DNA of 64,000 bases from Gorillibacterium timonense. GTDB taxonomy: Bacteria > Bacillota > Bacilli > Paenibacillales > NBRC-103111. The notes under the pieces were generated by a model that did not search any database, was not told the DNA's origin, and saw nothing but the letters and a program-made list of their open reading frames with translations. The stretch lies in assembly GCF_001457415.1 (NCBI RefSeq), contig NZ_LN881723.1:653246-717245 (forward strand). The letters are read 5' to 3'. Below are positions 44,782-55,859 of the stretch, piece after piece. A program made the position numbers and the translations under genes. Positions within the stretch are counted from its first letter, which is position 1; each line of letters starts with the position of its first letter.

Positions 44782-45049
44782 GGGATTCACTCCTATTTGG
44801 ATAGTCAATTTCGTCCAATGGGGGCAAAGCCATGGCAGGGGATCCTTGTTCCCCAAATCGAGCGACCATCAATCAATTAGGATCGCCCACGCAAAGGATC
44901 GCCCTGAATTAGGCTTTGCATGAGCCGATGCGAACTCCAGCAAACTGTTTTGCCATGGATACCGACCCCCTTCCTCGTTCCATTATAGGACGATCGCTTC
45001 CGGACAGCAAACCCAAGATTCACTATAAAGAAAGATCAGTCTCCGAAAA

Positions 45050-45094
45050 AGAAAGCAGGTCCAGTACCCTAAGCGGGCAACAGACCTGCTATTT
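45050..45094 (-). terminator. Intrinsic terminator of the apt operon
   Basis: Minus strand AGCAGGTC paired with GGACCTGCT, then TTCTTTTTC. Located just past the apt stop. The 44782-45049 gap otherwise holds nothing I can support. Confidence 0.75.
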
Positions 45095-45109
45095 GATAAC
45101 CTTATCCGT

Positions 45110-45622
45110 TTAATACTTCATCAACGAGAACACTTCAATGCCGTCCAGCTTCTCTCGGCCATTCAAGAATTCCAGCTCGATGAGGAACGCGGCTCCGACG
45201 ATCTCTCCGCCAAGCTTACGGATGAGTTCGATCGTGGTGGCAATGGTTCCACCCGTCGCCAGAAGATCGTCGGCGATCAGCACCTTTTGTCCGGGCTTGA
45301 TGGCATCGACGTGCATGGCGAGCTTATCCTTGCCATATTCCAGCGAGTACTCCGCTTCAATGCACTCATAAGGCAGCTTGCCGCTCTTGCGGATCGGAAT
45401 GAAGCCCGCACCCAGCGCATAGGCGAGCGGTGCGCCAACGACGAAACCGCGAGCTTCCGGACCGGCTACCAGCTCGATGTCTTTGTCCTTGTAAAGGTCA
45501 CGGAACTGGTCAATCGCCTCGCGATATGCAGCGCCGTCCTTAAGCAGCGTGGTGATGTCCTTGAACTGAATGCCCGGCTGGGGAAAGTCGGGGATGTTGC
45601 GAATATACTCTTTGAAATCCAT
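45110..45622 (-). CDS. apt: Adenine phosphoribosyltransferase
   Basis: 170 residues. N-terminus [21 protein letters not shown], the catalytic/adenine loop [27 protein letters not shown], and the PRPP-binding motif [14 protein letters not shown]. It makes AMP from adenine and PRPP in purine salvage. It is 14 bases downstream of recJ in the same direction, as in Bacillus (recJ-apt), and ends the operon. Confidence 0.98.
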   Translation of the reverse strand: MDFKEYIRNIPDFPQPGIQFKDITTLLKDGAAYREAIDQFRDLYKDKDIELVAGPEARGFVVGAPLAYALGAGFIPIRKSGKLPYECIEAEYSLEYGKDKLAMHVDAIKPGQKVLIADDLLATGGTIATTIELIRKLGGEIVGAAFLIELEFLNGREKLDGIEVFSLMKY

Positions 45623-45636
45623 GAGAGTTCCCTCCG

Positions 45637-48084
45637 TTATGGGGTATCGATTCGATTCCCCTGAATGACCTTCGTTTCCTTGCGGTCCCGCAGCTCCTTA
45701 AGGAGGCGGGTTAAATCTTTGGCTGTACTGTACAGCAGTTCTTCCTCGACCTGCCGGAATCTTAGGCGATCCTGATAACGGCCCGATTCCGTCAAATCGC
45801 GTTTCGCAGGAGATACGGTACACCGATAGTCTCCGCTCGCCTGTTCCACCAGCTCCAGTTCCTCAAACACATCCAGAATGAAACGGACATGAGAAGCCGA
45901 CAAACCAGCCCTTCTGCTTAAATAATGAACCGGGTCAATTCCTCGTTGTCCGGCAGTCCCCTCCTTGCGCAGGGTCGAGTAGATCTGAACGAACATATCG
46001 CGAGACGGCATCCCTGCTTCATCAGTCGGAGCAAGAAAGACCGGATACAAGCGCCCCGCCTCTCGTGCCTGCCGCAGAGCAGCTCGCAAAGCCTCTAGCG
46101 AGGGCGGCAGGGTAAGGAGAACGAGGCTTTGAAGCTCCTCATAGGACAGGCCGGAGGAAGCTGCCTTTCCCTTAACGGGTTCCTGCAGCAGCTTCGGCTC
46201 CCGATTCCCCTCCCAGAGCCAAAGCGTTGCCGCTTCTTTCAGCTCGGCAGGGACTTTGTCGGCATCTTCAGGCGTGAACAGCACCACGCCGAGGGATGCA
46301 TCCGGTAAGGCAAGACTTTTCCAGCGGGAATCCGTTAGGCCGGCTCCTCGGAAGTCGAAGACCTGCATCTCGGGAATCGACAGATCCTGAATGAGAATTT
46401 GCGGCTTCACCGAACCGTTCCATTCATTCAAAGTCAATTCCCCGAGCAGTTCGATTCGATCCGTGGAGGAGATCGTGTTCAGCATGGAGCCTTTGCTGAA
46501 ACCTACGGCATCGAGCACGATCGGCTTGCGATTCTCGGTCGCCGTCCACGGAGCGACCTGCAGCTTCATATGTCGGTTATCCTTGCCCATCGTCTTCATG
46601 TCCATGATTCTCAGATCGCGAAAGACGAAACGTGGGGCGGGATTGCCCGCTCCAAAGGGAGCAAGCTGCTCCAGCTCCTTGATCCAGCCGAGAGGAGAGC
46701 CGTCGAGAGCGCATTCCAAATCGGCATTCAGAATTGGCTGATAATCCGCTTCGGTCAACCATTCGTCAGCGAACTTGCCGAGCCGCTCGCGGAATTCGGA
46801 GATGTTCCCGGCTTCCAGTGTCATTCCAGCCGCGGCTTGATGACCCCCGTAATGCTCCATAAGATCGCCGCAGCCGGTCAATGCCTCATACATATCGAAT
46901 CCTGCAATCGAGCGGGCCGAGCCTTTGGCAAGCCCTGTCTCAGGGTCGATGCTGAGAACTACTGTCGGGCAATAAAACCGCTCCAACAGCTTGGAAGCGA
47001 CAATGCCGATGACACCGACATTCCAGCCTTCCTTAGCGACGACTAGCACGCCGCCACTGACCGTCTTCTGCTCTGCGGCCAGCAGGAGCGCCTCTGCGGC
47101 GATCTCATCGACAATCCGCTGACGCTCCCGGTTGAGCAGGTCCAAGCGGAGGGCAAGCTCCGCCGCCTCTTCCGGATCATCGGTCGTCAACAACTGAAGC
47201 GCTGGATCCGCGGCATCCAGACGACCGCTCGCATTGATGCGAGGAGCGAGAGCGAAACCGATGTGGCCGGCGTTCATCGTTCTTTTGTCGACGTCCGCCA
47301 CATCGAACAGAGCTTTGATCCCGGCGTAAGATCCGGTTCGCATCCGTTCGATTCCCTGCTTAACGATGATGCGGTTCTCGTCCGTGAGCGGCATCAAATC
47401 GCCTACCGTCCCGATTGCCGCAATGTCAAACAGCTCGGCCGGAATTCGATCGAGGAGCGCTTGAGCGAGCTTGAATGCGACCCCTGCTCCCGCCAGCTGC
47501 TTGTATGGATAAGGGCAGCCGGGCTTCTTCGGATTCACCACCGCGATCGCTTCCGGCAATTCTGCAGGAGGTTCGTGATGATCGGTTACGACCACATCCA
47601 TGCCAAGCTCACGCGCATATGCGATCTCTTCCCGAGCGCTGATCCCCGTATCTACTGTTACGATCAGGGAAACTCCCGCTTCGGCTGCGCGGTCCATAGC
47701 AGCGCGATTGAGTCCATACCCTTCGGTCGCCCGATGCGGAATATAGGTGTCGAAATTCGCGCCCAGGCTCCGAAACAGCCGGGACATGAGAGCGGTGCTG
47801 CTCACTCCATCTGCATCATAATCACCATAGATCCGGATTTTCTCGCCCTTTGCAAGGCCCTCGCGAATACGCTGAACCGCTTCTCTCATCCCGTCCAATT
47901 CATACGGGTCATGCAGGTCATTCACATCGGCGTTCAGAAAGCGAGAGGCTTCCTCCCTATCGACGATTCCCCGGGAGACAAGCAAGAGCCCGACAATCCG
48001 ATCTACGCCAAGGCGGGCGGACAGCTCGTTCGCAGCGGCTTCTTCCGCCTGCCCGATCTTCCATCTTGCTCTTGACGGTACCAT
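45637..48084 (-). CDS. recJ: Single-stranded-DNA-specific exonuclease RecJ
   Basis: 815 residues, longer than proteobacterial RecJ because of a Firmicutes-type C-terminal extension. DHH phosphoesterase motifs: [13 protein letters not shown] (motif I, near residue 85), [19 protein letters not shown] (DHH, near residue 160), then [17 protein letters not shown] and the DHHA1 domain [14 protein letters not shown]. It degrades single-stranded DNA 5' to 3' in repair and recombination. Gene order (secF, CDF gene, recJ, apt) is compact with 14-15-base gaps, so they are likely cotranscribed. Confidence 0.97.
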   Translation of the reverse strand: MVPSRARWKIGQAEEAAANELSARLGVDRIVGLLLVSRGIVDREEASRFLNADVNDLHDPYELDGMREAVQRIREGLAKGEKIRIYGDYDADGVSSTALMSRLFRSLGANFDTYIPHRATEGYGLNRAAMDRAAEAGVSLIVTVDTGISAREEIAYARELGMDVVVTDHHEPPAELPEAIAVVNPKKPGCPYPYKQLAGAGVAFKLAQALLDRIPAELFDIAAIGTVGDLMPLTDENRIIVKQGIERMRTGSYAGIKALFDVADVDKRTMNAGHIGFALAPRINASGRLDAADPALQLLTTDDPEEAAELALRLDLLNRERQRIVDEIAAEALLLAAEQKTVSGGVLVVAKEGWNVGVIGIVASKLLERFYCPTVVLSIDPETGLAKGSARSIAGFDMYEALTGCGDLMEHYGGHQAAAGMTLEAGNISEFRERLGKFADEWLTEADYQPILNADLECALDGSPLGWIKELEQLAPFGAGNPAPRFVFRDLRIMDMKTMGKDNRHMKLQVAPWTATENRKPIVLDAVGFSKGSMLNTISSTDRIELLGELTLNEWNGSVKPQILIQDLSIPEMQVFDFRGAGLTDSRWKSLALPDASLGVVLFTPEDADKVPAELKEAATLWLWEGNREPKLLQEPVKGKAASSGLSYEELQSLVLLTLPPSLEALRAALRQAREAGRLYPVFLAPTDEAGMPSRDMFVQIYSTLRKEGTAGQRGIDPVHYLSRRAGLSASHVRFILDVFEELELVEQASGDYRCTVSPAKRDLTESGRYQDRLRFRQVEEELLYSTAKDLTRLLKELRDRKETKVIQGNRIDTP

Positions 48085-48098
48085 GCTGACCCAACTCT

Positions 48099-49031
48099 CT
48101 AATGCACCATCGGAGGAAAGACAGGATGCTCCGATCCGATGCCGTTATTGTAAGGATAGCCTCTGTCGTATGGATGAACGATGACCAACACATCCGACAG
48201 ATGCAAAAACTCATGAAGAAGGTGACTGCTTAGAGACCTCGCGATCTCTTGACCTTCGGCTACCGAAATGTGCGGATTCACGCTAACGGTGACGGTCACA
48301 GCGACATAGTGGCCCTGCTCGCAAGCTTCGAGAGCATCCACCATAATGATTCCCCTAACCTCTTGGGCTGCCTTTATCAATTCCTCTACATCACGGTGAC
48401 CTCGTCCTGGATGGGACTGACTAGGTGCCTGCCCGACAGCCAGCTTCCATCCATTTCGGATCATGAGCGCACCGATGGCAAGACCGGCGGCGGCATCCAG
48501 ACGATGAGCCACCCCCATGCCCCACAATCCCGATAGAGCTACGTTCAGGCTTCCGACTAACGCAAGCAGGGAAGGAATCGCGCCGGAGCGCATCATCTTC
48601 CGAAATTCGCCCGCTTTGTCCCGTCCTCTCAACCGTGCAGCTACGTGCAGACCCGCAAATAGGACGGCAGCGGCAAGCCCGACGATCGGGTAAGGAAAAG
48701 GACGTCCTTCCGGAGCATCCGATAACAGTTCCTTTAAGGACAAGGCTGCGCCCTCGAAACCGAGAAACAGATAGAAGGATATAGCGATCAAATGAGGAAT
48801 GGGATAGGCTTTCTGCACAAGTTGGGAATCGGACCGCGTCAGTTCCTTTTTGCGAAAGACCAATCGGGCAACCGGACCAAGGCCCTGCGACAGAGAGGAC
48901 AGACCGTCAATAACGAGCGACGTGCTTCCGGCGACGATTCCGGCCGCCGCTTTACAGCCGGCGAGCGCAACCGTTCGAACCGCTGTCGAACGCGTTGTTC
49001 GATTCCGAAGATGGTTCCGTTGTAAAGCCAT
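48099..49031 (-). CDS. Cation diffusion facilitator-like protein with altered metal site
   Basis: 310 residues; start at the second of two adjacent ATG codons, GAGG six bases upstream. The CDF layout is present: an N-terminal TM segment (AVRTVALAGCKAAAGIVAGSTSLVIDGLSSLSQ), further TM helices, and a C-terminal ferredoxin-like domain (IMVDALEACEQGHYVAVTVTVSVNPHISV). In typical CDF proteins TM2 carries an H/D-x-x-x-D zinc site; here the equivalent is S-S-L-S-Q, so both ligands appear replaced, while AHRLDAA in TM5 keeps an H and D. It may transport another ion or none. Between recJ and secF. Confidence 0.75.
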   Translation of the reverse strand: MALQRNHLRNRTTRSTAVRTVALAGCKAAAGIVAGSTSLVIDGLSSLSQGLGPVARLVFRKKELTRSDSQLVQKAYPIPHLIAISFYLFLGFEGAALSLKELLSDAPEGRPFPYPIVGLAAAVLFAGLHVAARLRGRDKAGEFRKMMRSGAIPSLLALVGSLNVALSGLWGMGVAHRLDAAAGLAIGALMIRNGWKLAVGQAPSQSHPGRGHRDVEELIKAAQEVRGIIMVDALEACEQGHYVAVTVTVSVNPHISVAEGQEIARSLSSHLLHEFLHLSDVLVIVHPYDRGYPYNNGIGSEHPVFPPMVH

Positions 49032-49082
49032 CATGCACCTCTTCATTTCCGTTGATTCATTTGAGTCCTATCGGATCAGATA

Positions 49083-49140
49083 GGAACAGGAAGGGGCGCA
49101 GACAGGAACCTCCTCCCTGCACCCCTTCCTTTCCAAAAAG
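49083..49140 (-). terminator. Candidate terminator after secF
   Basis: Minus strand GGAAGGGGTGCAG and TCTGCGCCCCTTCC form a long, loosely paired hairpin followed by TGTTCCT. It lies between secF and the CDF gene. Confidence 0.5.
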
Positions 49141-49143
49141 AGC

Positions 49144-50055
49144 TTACGGCTTGGCAACAGCAGCTTTGCGGGGTTTCTGAAGCGAACTTTTCTTCATCAT
49201 CGCCCACAGAGGAGCCGCAATGAAGATGGACGAATAGGCTCCGCAGAGCAGGCCGACCATCATGGCCAGCGAGAAATGGCGAATCGATTCGCCTCCGAGA
49301 AGAAACAGCAGCAATGCGCCGACGAATACGGTGACAACCGTGTTGATGGAACGCGTCAGCGTTTGAGATACGCTGGCATCGACCAAGTGGGTAAGGTCAT
49401 CGTAATTTTTGACTTTGGCAAATCTCATGTTTTCCCGGATTCGGTCGAAGATAACAATCGTATCGTTGATGGAATACCCGACGATCGTCAAGATCGCAGC
49501 GACAAAGGTCAAGTTGACTTCTAGATGGAAGATCGAGAATATGCTGATCGTGAAGAATGCATCGTGGAACAGCGAAACAATAGCGGAAATGGCAAACCGC
49601 CATTCAAAGCGAATCGCTACGTAAATGCAAATGAACACACTGGCGACCAAGACCGCAATGATTGCCTTTTGGGCCAGCTCCTGCGCGAGCGAAGTATCAA
49701 CCGTGTTTTCTTCCAGGCTGACATCCTTCCCGTACGCATCGATGAAGCCGGCTTTCACTTTGGCTACTTCGGCTTCGTTAAGCACTTTGTCAAAGCGGAT
49801 GGAGACGCGCTCGCCGCCGGGGGTTATGATCCCGTGGGAGAGTCCAGCCGTCGTAATGATCTCTTCGCTCTTCGCCTTTTCGATCGTTTTCCCCGCATTG
49901 ATGTCAAGTGTGGTGCCTGCTTTGAAATCGACGCCGCGGTTGAGTCCTTCCGTAAACAGGAAGACCACGCCAAGCAAGGTCACGATGATGGAGAACAGCA
50001 TGAATTTCTTGCTATGCTTCATGAAATTGAAGTGGATATTGTACTTAAAGTGCAT
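49144..50055 (-). CDS. secF: Protein translocase subunit SecF
   Basis: 303 residues from an ATG nine bases after AAGGAGG (MHFKYNIHFN); earlier ATG codons in the same frame are too close to this site. Six membrane helices of the SecF/RND type: first TM (FSIIVTLLGVVFLF), large periplasmic-side loop, and the family motifs VGYSINDTIVIFDRIRENM and LTRSINTVVTVFVGALLLFLLGG. SecD and SecF pull translocating proteins using proton flow. The start overlaps the end of secD by 11 bases, so the two are coupled. The genes are separate here, unlike the SecDF fusion of Bacillus. Confidence 0.97.
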   Translation of the reverse strand: MHFKYNIHFNFMKHSKKFMLFSIIVTLLGVVFLFTEGLNRGVDFKAGTTLDINAGKTIEKAKSEEIITTAGLSHGIITPGGERVSIRFDKVLNEAEVAKVKAGFIDAYGKDVSLEENTVDTSLAQELAQKAIIAVLVASVFICIYVAIRFEWRFAISAIVSLFHDAFFTISIFSIFHLEVNLTFVAAILTIVGYSINDTIVIFDRIRENMRFAKVKNYDDLTHLVDASVSQTLTRSINTVVTVFVGALLLFLLGGESIRHFSLAMMVGLLCGAYSSIFIAAPLWAMMKKSSLQKPRKAAVAKP

Positions 50056-51274
50056 GGATTTCATCCTCCTTAACGCCGAAGTAAGTCGTTTTTTTGACGG
50101 CGCCGCTCTTAACAAGCATCTGTATCAGAAGACGCGACAGGAAGACGTTCGTGAACAGGCTCAAGAGGATACTGAAAATCAGCGTCAGTGCGAAGCCTTT
50201 AATCGTGCCGATCCCAAGCGTAAACAGAACGCCAGCCGCGACGATCGTGGTTACGTGCGAATCTATAATGGTGCGGAACGAGACCTTCGAACCGGAGCGG
50301 AAGCCCGACATGATCGACTTGCCGGAACGAATTTCTTCTTTGATCCGCTCTGCCGTGATGATGTTGGCATCAACCGCCATCCCGACCCCGAGAATAAATG
50401 CCGCGATGCCGGGCAGCGTCAAAGTTGCGTTCAGGAGCACATAGACCACGAGGAGGAGCCAGGTAAAGACAATCAAGGTCACACAGGAAATCAAGCCGGG
50501 AACCCGATAATAGAACGCCATAAACAACAGAATCAATACGAGGGCGATTCCGCCGGCAAGCAGCGTGTTGTTCATCGATTTCTGACCGAGGGTCGCATCC
50601 ACCGCATTCGTGTATTTTTCGGTCAGTTGCAGGGGAAGCGCGCCAAGGTTGATCGTGTCCCGGATATTTTTGGATTCATCCAAGGAATAACCGCTAATCT
50701 GCGCCTTTCCTTCGGTCATTTCACCTGAAACGACTGGCGCGCCAAGGCTCTTGTCGTCCAGATTGATCGACATGGGCTGACCGGTCAGCTTCTTCGTGAC
50801 ATCAGCAAATTTGCTTTTGTCTTTCACTTCGATCGTGATGATCGGTTGGTTGTATTGGTCGAAGACAACCTTGGCCGCGTTCGGCACGAAGTCGCTGCCG
50901 TCCATGACAATGTCTCCGGCTGAATTTCGGAACGTTAGCCGTGCTGGCTCTTTCAGCGTTTTGCGGACCTCCGACTGATCGACGACGCCGGCGATCCGGA
51001 CGCGGATGCGGTCGGAGCCTTCGGTCGTGATCTCAGGCTCGGCAACGCCCGCTGCGTTAACCCGATCTTCCAAGCTGTGCGCGGTTTCTTTCAGGCTTTC
51101 CTTCGTGACCTTTTGCCCCTCTTCGAGCGGAGTGGCCTGATACAAGATTTCAAATCCGCCCTTCAGGTCCAAGCCAAGTCGAACTTCTTTCACGATGAAC
51201 GGACTGGAGACGCCAACGGCGGCCAGTATGAGAACAATTAGCGCGAGAAATGTGACAAACTTTTTCTTATCCAT
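50045..51274 (-). CDS. secD: Protein translocase subunit SecD
   Basis: 409 residues. First TM, then the SecD signature VRLGLDLKGGFEILYQA, a periplasmic-side domain, and five TM helices with IAAFILGVGMAVDANIITAERIKEE. Works with SecF and YajC at the SecYEG channel during late export. A GAGACCGAACCGT ribosome region precedes the ATG; secF follows directly, and comN lies upstream but behind its own terminator. Confidence 0.97.
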   Translation of the reverse strand: MDKKKFVTFLALIVLILAAVGVSSPFIVKEVRLGLDLKGGFEILYQATPLEEGQKVTKESLKETAHSLEDRVNAAGVAEPEITTEGSDRIRVRIAGVVDQSEVRKTLKEPARLTFRNSAGDIVMDGSDFVPNAAKVVFDQYNQPIITIEVKDKSKFADVTKKLTGQPMSINLDDKSLGAPVVSGEMTEGKAQISGYSLDESKNIRDTINLGALPLQLTEKYTNAVDATLGQKSMNNTLLAGGIALVLILLFMAFYYRVPGLISCVTLIVFTWLLLVVYVLLNATLTLPGIAAFILGVGMAVDANIITAERIKEEIRSGKSIMSGFRSGSKVSFRTIIDSHVTTIVAAGVLFTLGIGTIKGFALTLIFSILLSLFTNVFLSRLLIQMLVKSGAVKKTTYFGVKEDEIHAL

Positions 51275-51365
51275 GTTCTACGGTTCGGTCTCCCTTCGAT
51301 ATCCAATATTCCTATTATACTCACCTGTGAAAAACCCGTCAATTTCTCATGAAAGCGTTATCTCG

Positions 51366-51392
51366 CCAAAAAAAAGACCCCTCGGCGGGGTG
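51366..51392 (-). terminator. Terminator between comN and secD
   Basis: Minus strand CACCCC, GCCG, AGGGGT and eight T: a short but typical intrinsic terminator downstream of comN, upstream of secD. Confidence 0.8.
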
Positions 51393-51473
51393 CTCGGCCG
51401 AACGGATCGGCGCATACTCCTGTCGATAACGGGCTCTCTTACAGCGTCCATGCCGGAGAAGGCCGGGATTCGT

Positions 51474-51740
51474 CTAAAGAAAAGCCCCTTTGAAAGCCTG
51501 CATGGTCATCCAATTCATAAACTCGGTAGCTTTGAGCGACAAAATGTCATTGGTCAGTCGATGAAGCATAGGAAACCCGGTTTTTTGGTATCGGGCGCTG
51601 ACGCAGCTCCAGATATCATCCGAGGTAACTTGATCATATCCAAGCAAGGCGAATTCCGAGGCTTTCATCTCGCACAAGTTCCTCGCTACCGTCAAAAACT
51701 CATCAACACCGAATTCTTGCTCCCGCTCATCCGCTTCCAA
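51474..51740 (-). CDS. comN: Post-transcriptional regulator ComN
   Basis: 88 residues from a TTG with GGAGGG eight bases upstream (MEADEREQEFGVDEFL); an ATG seven codons earlier lies on the ribosome site. The body (ARNLCEMKASEFALLGYDQVTSDDIWSCV) matches the ComN/YrzD family, which regulates comER mRNA and binds DivIVA in Bacillus. It lies between spoVB and secD as in Bacillus. Target mRNA here is unknown. Confidence 0.85.
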   Translation of the reverse strand: MEADEREQEFGVDEFLTVARNLCEMKASEFALLGYDQVTSDDIWSCVSARYQKTGFPMLHRLTNDILSLKATEFMNWMTMQAFKGAFL

Positions 51741-52004
51741 GCTAGTATCCCTCCATTTCATTCAAGTTCCTGGCAATTCGAAAGCGCTCATCCAACTGAA
51801 AAAACGGAAACGGAGCACGGTCGTCTTTGAGAATTCCATTTCGACGAAAGACCGTCGGATTCCTCCCCTGGGCCCGAATAATCGGGCATGAGGAGGGACA
51901 GGTCCCGCATACGCTTTACTATCCGGAAGGGATAAGCCATGAGCATCCGCTCTTGGTCCCCATCCCACTATACTCTAAATCGCGGGTGGGAGGAAGAGAA
52001 TCTC

Positions 52005-53600
52005 GTGGAAAAGTATAAACAATCCTTTATTCAAGGAACGATCATTCTGCTCGCGGCGGGCATTGTCAACCGGCTGCTCGGCTTCATTCCACGCATCATC
52101 CTTCCTCGGGTGATTGGAGCGGAAGGCGTCGGCTTGTTTCAAATGGGCTTCCCCTTCCTCATGCTCGTTCTCACATTGGTAACCGGGGGAATCCCTCTCG
52201 CCGTAGCCAAGCTGGTGGCGGAAGCCGAATCGAAACGAGATTCGAAGCGCGTCGTACGCATCCTTCACCTATCCGTATTATTTACGCTGGTCTTGGGAGT
52301 TACGGTAACGCTCGCATGTCTCGCAGCGATTCCCGCGCTATCGCGAATTCTCTTTACCGATCCTAGGGTGGGGTATCCGCTTCTCTGGATGTGTCCGGTG
52401 ATTCCAATCGCTGCGATCTCGTCGGTATTCCGTGGTTACTTCCAAGGGAGACAAAACATGATCCCCACCGCAGCCTCCCAGCTTATGGAGACAATCACCC
52501 GCATCATCGGGATGCTGGTATTCTCCTTTGCCATGCTGCCATATGGCTTGGAGTATGCCGCAGGGGGAGCGATGGTCGGCATGCTGGCGGGAGAAATCGC
52601 CGGCCTGGCTGTTCTGCTGCTTCAATACCGCCACTATAAGTCGAAACAGCCAGTTATCGCAGGCGACTTCCCCTCGCCCCCTTTGGCAAAACCCTATGGC
52701 AAGACGCGTCCCGATACCACGAAAAGCCTGTTGAAACGGCTCATCCAGGTTTCGGTTCCCGTCACGGCCAGCCGTTTGGTCGGCTCCTTTTCCTACTTTA
52801 TCGAATCCGTCTTAATCGTCCAAAGCCTTGCACTCGCCGGAGTCGCGACAGCCGTCGCCACCATGCAGTACGGAGCCTTGCAGGGCATGGTGATGCCCGT
52901 CCTGTTCTTGCCTGGAGTGCTGACGTACAGCTTGTCCGTCTCGCTCGTCCCCTCTCTCTCGGAAGCGAACGCCAAGGGAGATTTGAAGACCATCCACACC
53001 AGGCTGCATCAGTCCATTAAGCTCGCGTTGATCAGCGGAGCGCCGTTCGCCGTCTTTTTGTACGTGCTAGCCGATCCGATCTGTTATTACCTCTATGGAA
53101 ACAGTGAAATCGGCGTCATGCTCAAAATGCTAGCCCCTGCAGCCCTCTTCCAGTACTGCCAAGGTCCGCTGCAAGCTTCTCTGCAGGCGCTTAACCAACC
53201 GGGCAAGGCTCTGCTCAACACCTTGATCGGTTCTCTAATCAAGCTCAGCCTTATTTTCCTGCTCGCCTCCAAACCGGAGTTTGGAATTCTGGGAGCCGTC
53301 CTGGCCATCAGCTTCAACATGATGCTGGTTACGGTTCTTCACTGGAACAGCGTAACCCGTCTGCTTCGTTTTACGATGCCGTCCGGGGACTTTCTTAAAA
53401 TCTGCCTGCTGATTCCTCTAACAGGCGCCGCTTGCATGTGGGTCATGAACCATGCTCCCGTCGAGGGAGCCTTCACGCGATTCCTGCTCTCCTTAACCGC
53501 AGGGACGACGGTTTATGTGCTCGGCCTCCCACTGTTGGGGCTCGTCAACCGGGTAGACCTACAGAAGCTCCCCTTCTTGAATAAAAGAGGGCCGCATTAA
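52005..53600 (+). CDS. spoVB: Stage V sporulation protein B (polysaccharide/lipid II flippase family)
   Basis: 531 residues from a GTG with GGGAGGAAGAG upstream (VEKYKQSFIQGTIILL); an earlier in-frame ATG is unsupported. About 14 membrane segments of the MVF/MATE-type flippase fold; recognisable parts are the VNRLLGFIPRIILPRVIGAEGVGLFQMGFP start and RLVGSFSYFIESVLIVQSL. SpoVB is needed for spore cortex peptidoglycan in Bacillus, probably by flipping lipid II in the mother-cell membrane. It is divergent from comN, as in Bacillus. A sigma-E-type promoter is expected but I could not assign one firmly in the gap 51741-52004. Confidence 0.94.
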   Translation: MEKYKQSFIQGTIILLAAGIVNRLLGFIPRIILPRVIGAEGVGLFQMGFPFLMLVLTLVTGGIPLAVAKLVAEAESKRDSKRVVRILHLSVLFTLVLGVTVTLACLAAIPALSRILFTDPRVGYPLLWMCPVIPIAAISSVFRGYFQGRQNMIPTAASQLMETITRIIGMLVFSFAMLPYGLEYAAGGAMVGMLAGEIAGLAVLLLQYRHYKSKQPVIAGDFPSPPLAKPYGKTRPDTTKSLLKRLIQVSVPVTASRLVGSFSYFIESVLIVQSLALAGVATAVATMQYGALQGMVMPVLFLPGVLTYSLSVSLVPSLSEANAKGDLKTIHTRLHQSIKLALISGAPFAVFLYVLADPICYYLYGNSEIGVMLKMLAPAALFQYCQGPLQASLQALNQPGKALLNTLIGSLIKLSLIFLLASKPEFGILGAVLAISFNMMLVTVLHWNSVTRLLRFTMPSGDFLKICLLIPLTGAACMWVMNHAPVEGAFTRFLLSLTAGTTVYVLGLPLLGLVNRVDLQKLPFLNKRGPH

Positions 53601-53845
53601 GCTTCTGCTTGTGTTGTGCAGCTTTCTCAGGGCTGTGCTCCTTCTCGCAGGCTTGAGTGACTTCCTCTCGCGCATCGTCTCACGGGCTTGTTGGTTTATT
53701 CAGCTTCCTCTCGGCTGCTCTGCTTCCTCACATGCAATCGTGTTCTTCTCACCTTCACTGGCAGGCATATCGCGCCTAGCTTGGCCATAGGATGTAGGGA
53801 TAGGATTGTTCGCCGCATGATGCGGCATTCGGGGAGGTTAGTTCG

Positions 53846-54232
53846 ATGAATATGTCCCATAGCGAAAAAACCCGCTTCGGCTTTCCCATTCTGGGAGGGC
53901 TCATCTGGGCGTTTGGGCTGATGGCAGTCGGAGCGCTCGTTCTGTCGCTCACCCTCGCGTTTACCGGACAGAAGGAAAGCTCCCTGCCTTCCGCCGCCAT
54001 TGTCGTCCACCTGCTTGCCGCATTCATCGGCGGTGCGGCAGCGGGCAAGCGTTCCGGAAGCAAAGGCTGGTACACGGGGGGCGCGACCGGTCTTCTGTAC
54101 GCGCTGCTCTTGTACCTGATCGGGTTTCTCGGCTTCGATCGTTCCTTCCACTTGTCCGCCCTGCTTGCGGCTGCCGTCGCTTTCGCGGTCGGAGCCGTCG
54201 GAGGAATGATCGGAGTCAACTTGAGAAAGTGA
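53846..54232 (+). CDS. TIGR04086 family membrane protein (YrzE-like)
   Basis: 128 residues. Four predicted membrane helices (FPILGGLIWAFGLMAVGALVLS; AAIVVHLLAAFIGGAAAG; GGATGLLYALLLYLIGF; LLAAAVAFAVGAVGGMIGV), fitting the TIGR04086 family that lies between spoVB and yajC in Bacillus. GGGAGGTTAG precedes the ATG. Function unknown. It converges with yajC on a shared bidirectional terminator. Confidence 0.88.
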   Translation: MNMSHSEKTRFGFPILGGLIWAFGLMAVGALVLSLTLAFTGQKESSLPSAAIVVHLLAAFIGGAAAGKRSGSKGWYTGGATGLLYALLLYLIGFLGFDRSFHLSALLAAAVAFAVGAVGGMIGVNLRK

Positions 54233-54260
54233 TGCGGATTCGGGATTCTGCGGACGAGCC

Positions 54261-54312
54261 AACAGCAAAGACGGCACCGAGGCTTCAGCAGCTCGGTGCC
54301 GTCTTTGCTGTT
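54261..54312. terminator. Bidirectional terminator between TIGR04086 gene and yajC
   Basis: Perfect 21-bp stem (arms 54261-54281 and 54292-54312) with a ten-base loop; the arms start AACAGCAAAGACGG, so both strands end in a T-rich side. It separates two converging genes. Confidence 0.95.
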
Positions 54313-54328
54313 CCTTAACGAATGCGGA

Positions 54329-54631
54329 TCATTTGCCCTCTTCGGGAGTAGAGGTGATCGTTCGGATGGCGGACCGATCAAACGTCAGCTTCGTCGCGTC
54401 ATTCACGCGCACAATAACCGTGTCGTCCGTCAACTCCATCACCGTACCATGAAGGCCGCCGATCGTGACCACCTTATCGCCTTTCTTGATGCTGTTCAGC
54501 ATGGAAGCCGTTTTCTTCTGCCTCTTCTGCTGCGGACGAATCATGAGAAAATACAATACGGCAAACATAATCACGATGTACACAATGGACCAATATCCGG
54601 CCGTACCGGCAGTGCCACTAGCCAAATACAT
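54329..54631 (-). CDS. yajC: Preprotein translocase subunit YajC
   Basis: 100 residues with one N-terminal TM (YWSIVYIVIMFAVLYFLMI) followed by the YajC signature RPQQKRQKK and MLNSIKKGDKVVTIGGLHGTV. YajC associates with SecDF. It is directly downstream of tgt on the same strand, 29 bases away. Confidence 0.97.
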   Translation of the reverse strand: MYLASGTAGTAGYWSIVYIVIMFAVLYFLMIRPQQKRQKKTASMLNSIKKGDKVVTIGGLHGTVMELTDDTVIVRVNDATKLTFDRSAIRTITSTPEEGK

Positions 54632-54660
54632 AGAAATCCCCTCCTTTTTCGTCGATGTCG

Positions 54661-55815
<1,155 letters not shown>

Positions 55816-55859
55816 TCATATTTTCATGAATTGCATCGGACGAGCCGGAGTGCAGTCGG

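Noticed and set aside
51876..51930. Sigma-E-like promoter (CATACGCT) upstream of spoVB
   Set aside because: The -10 resembles the consensus, but no acceptable -35 at 13-15 bases was found.
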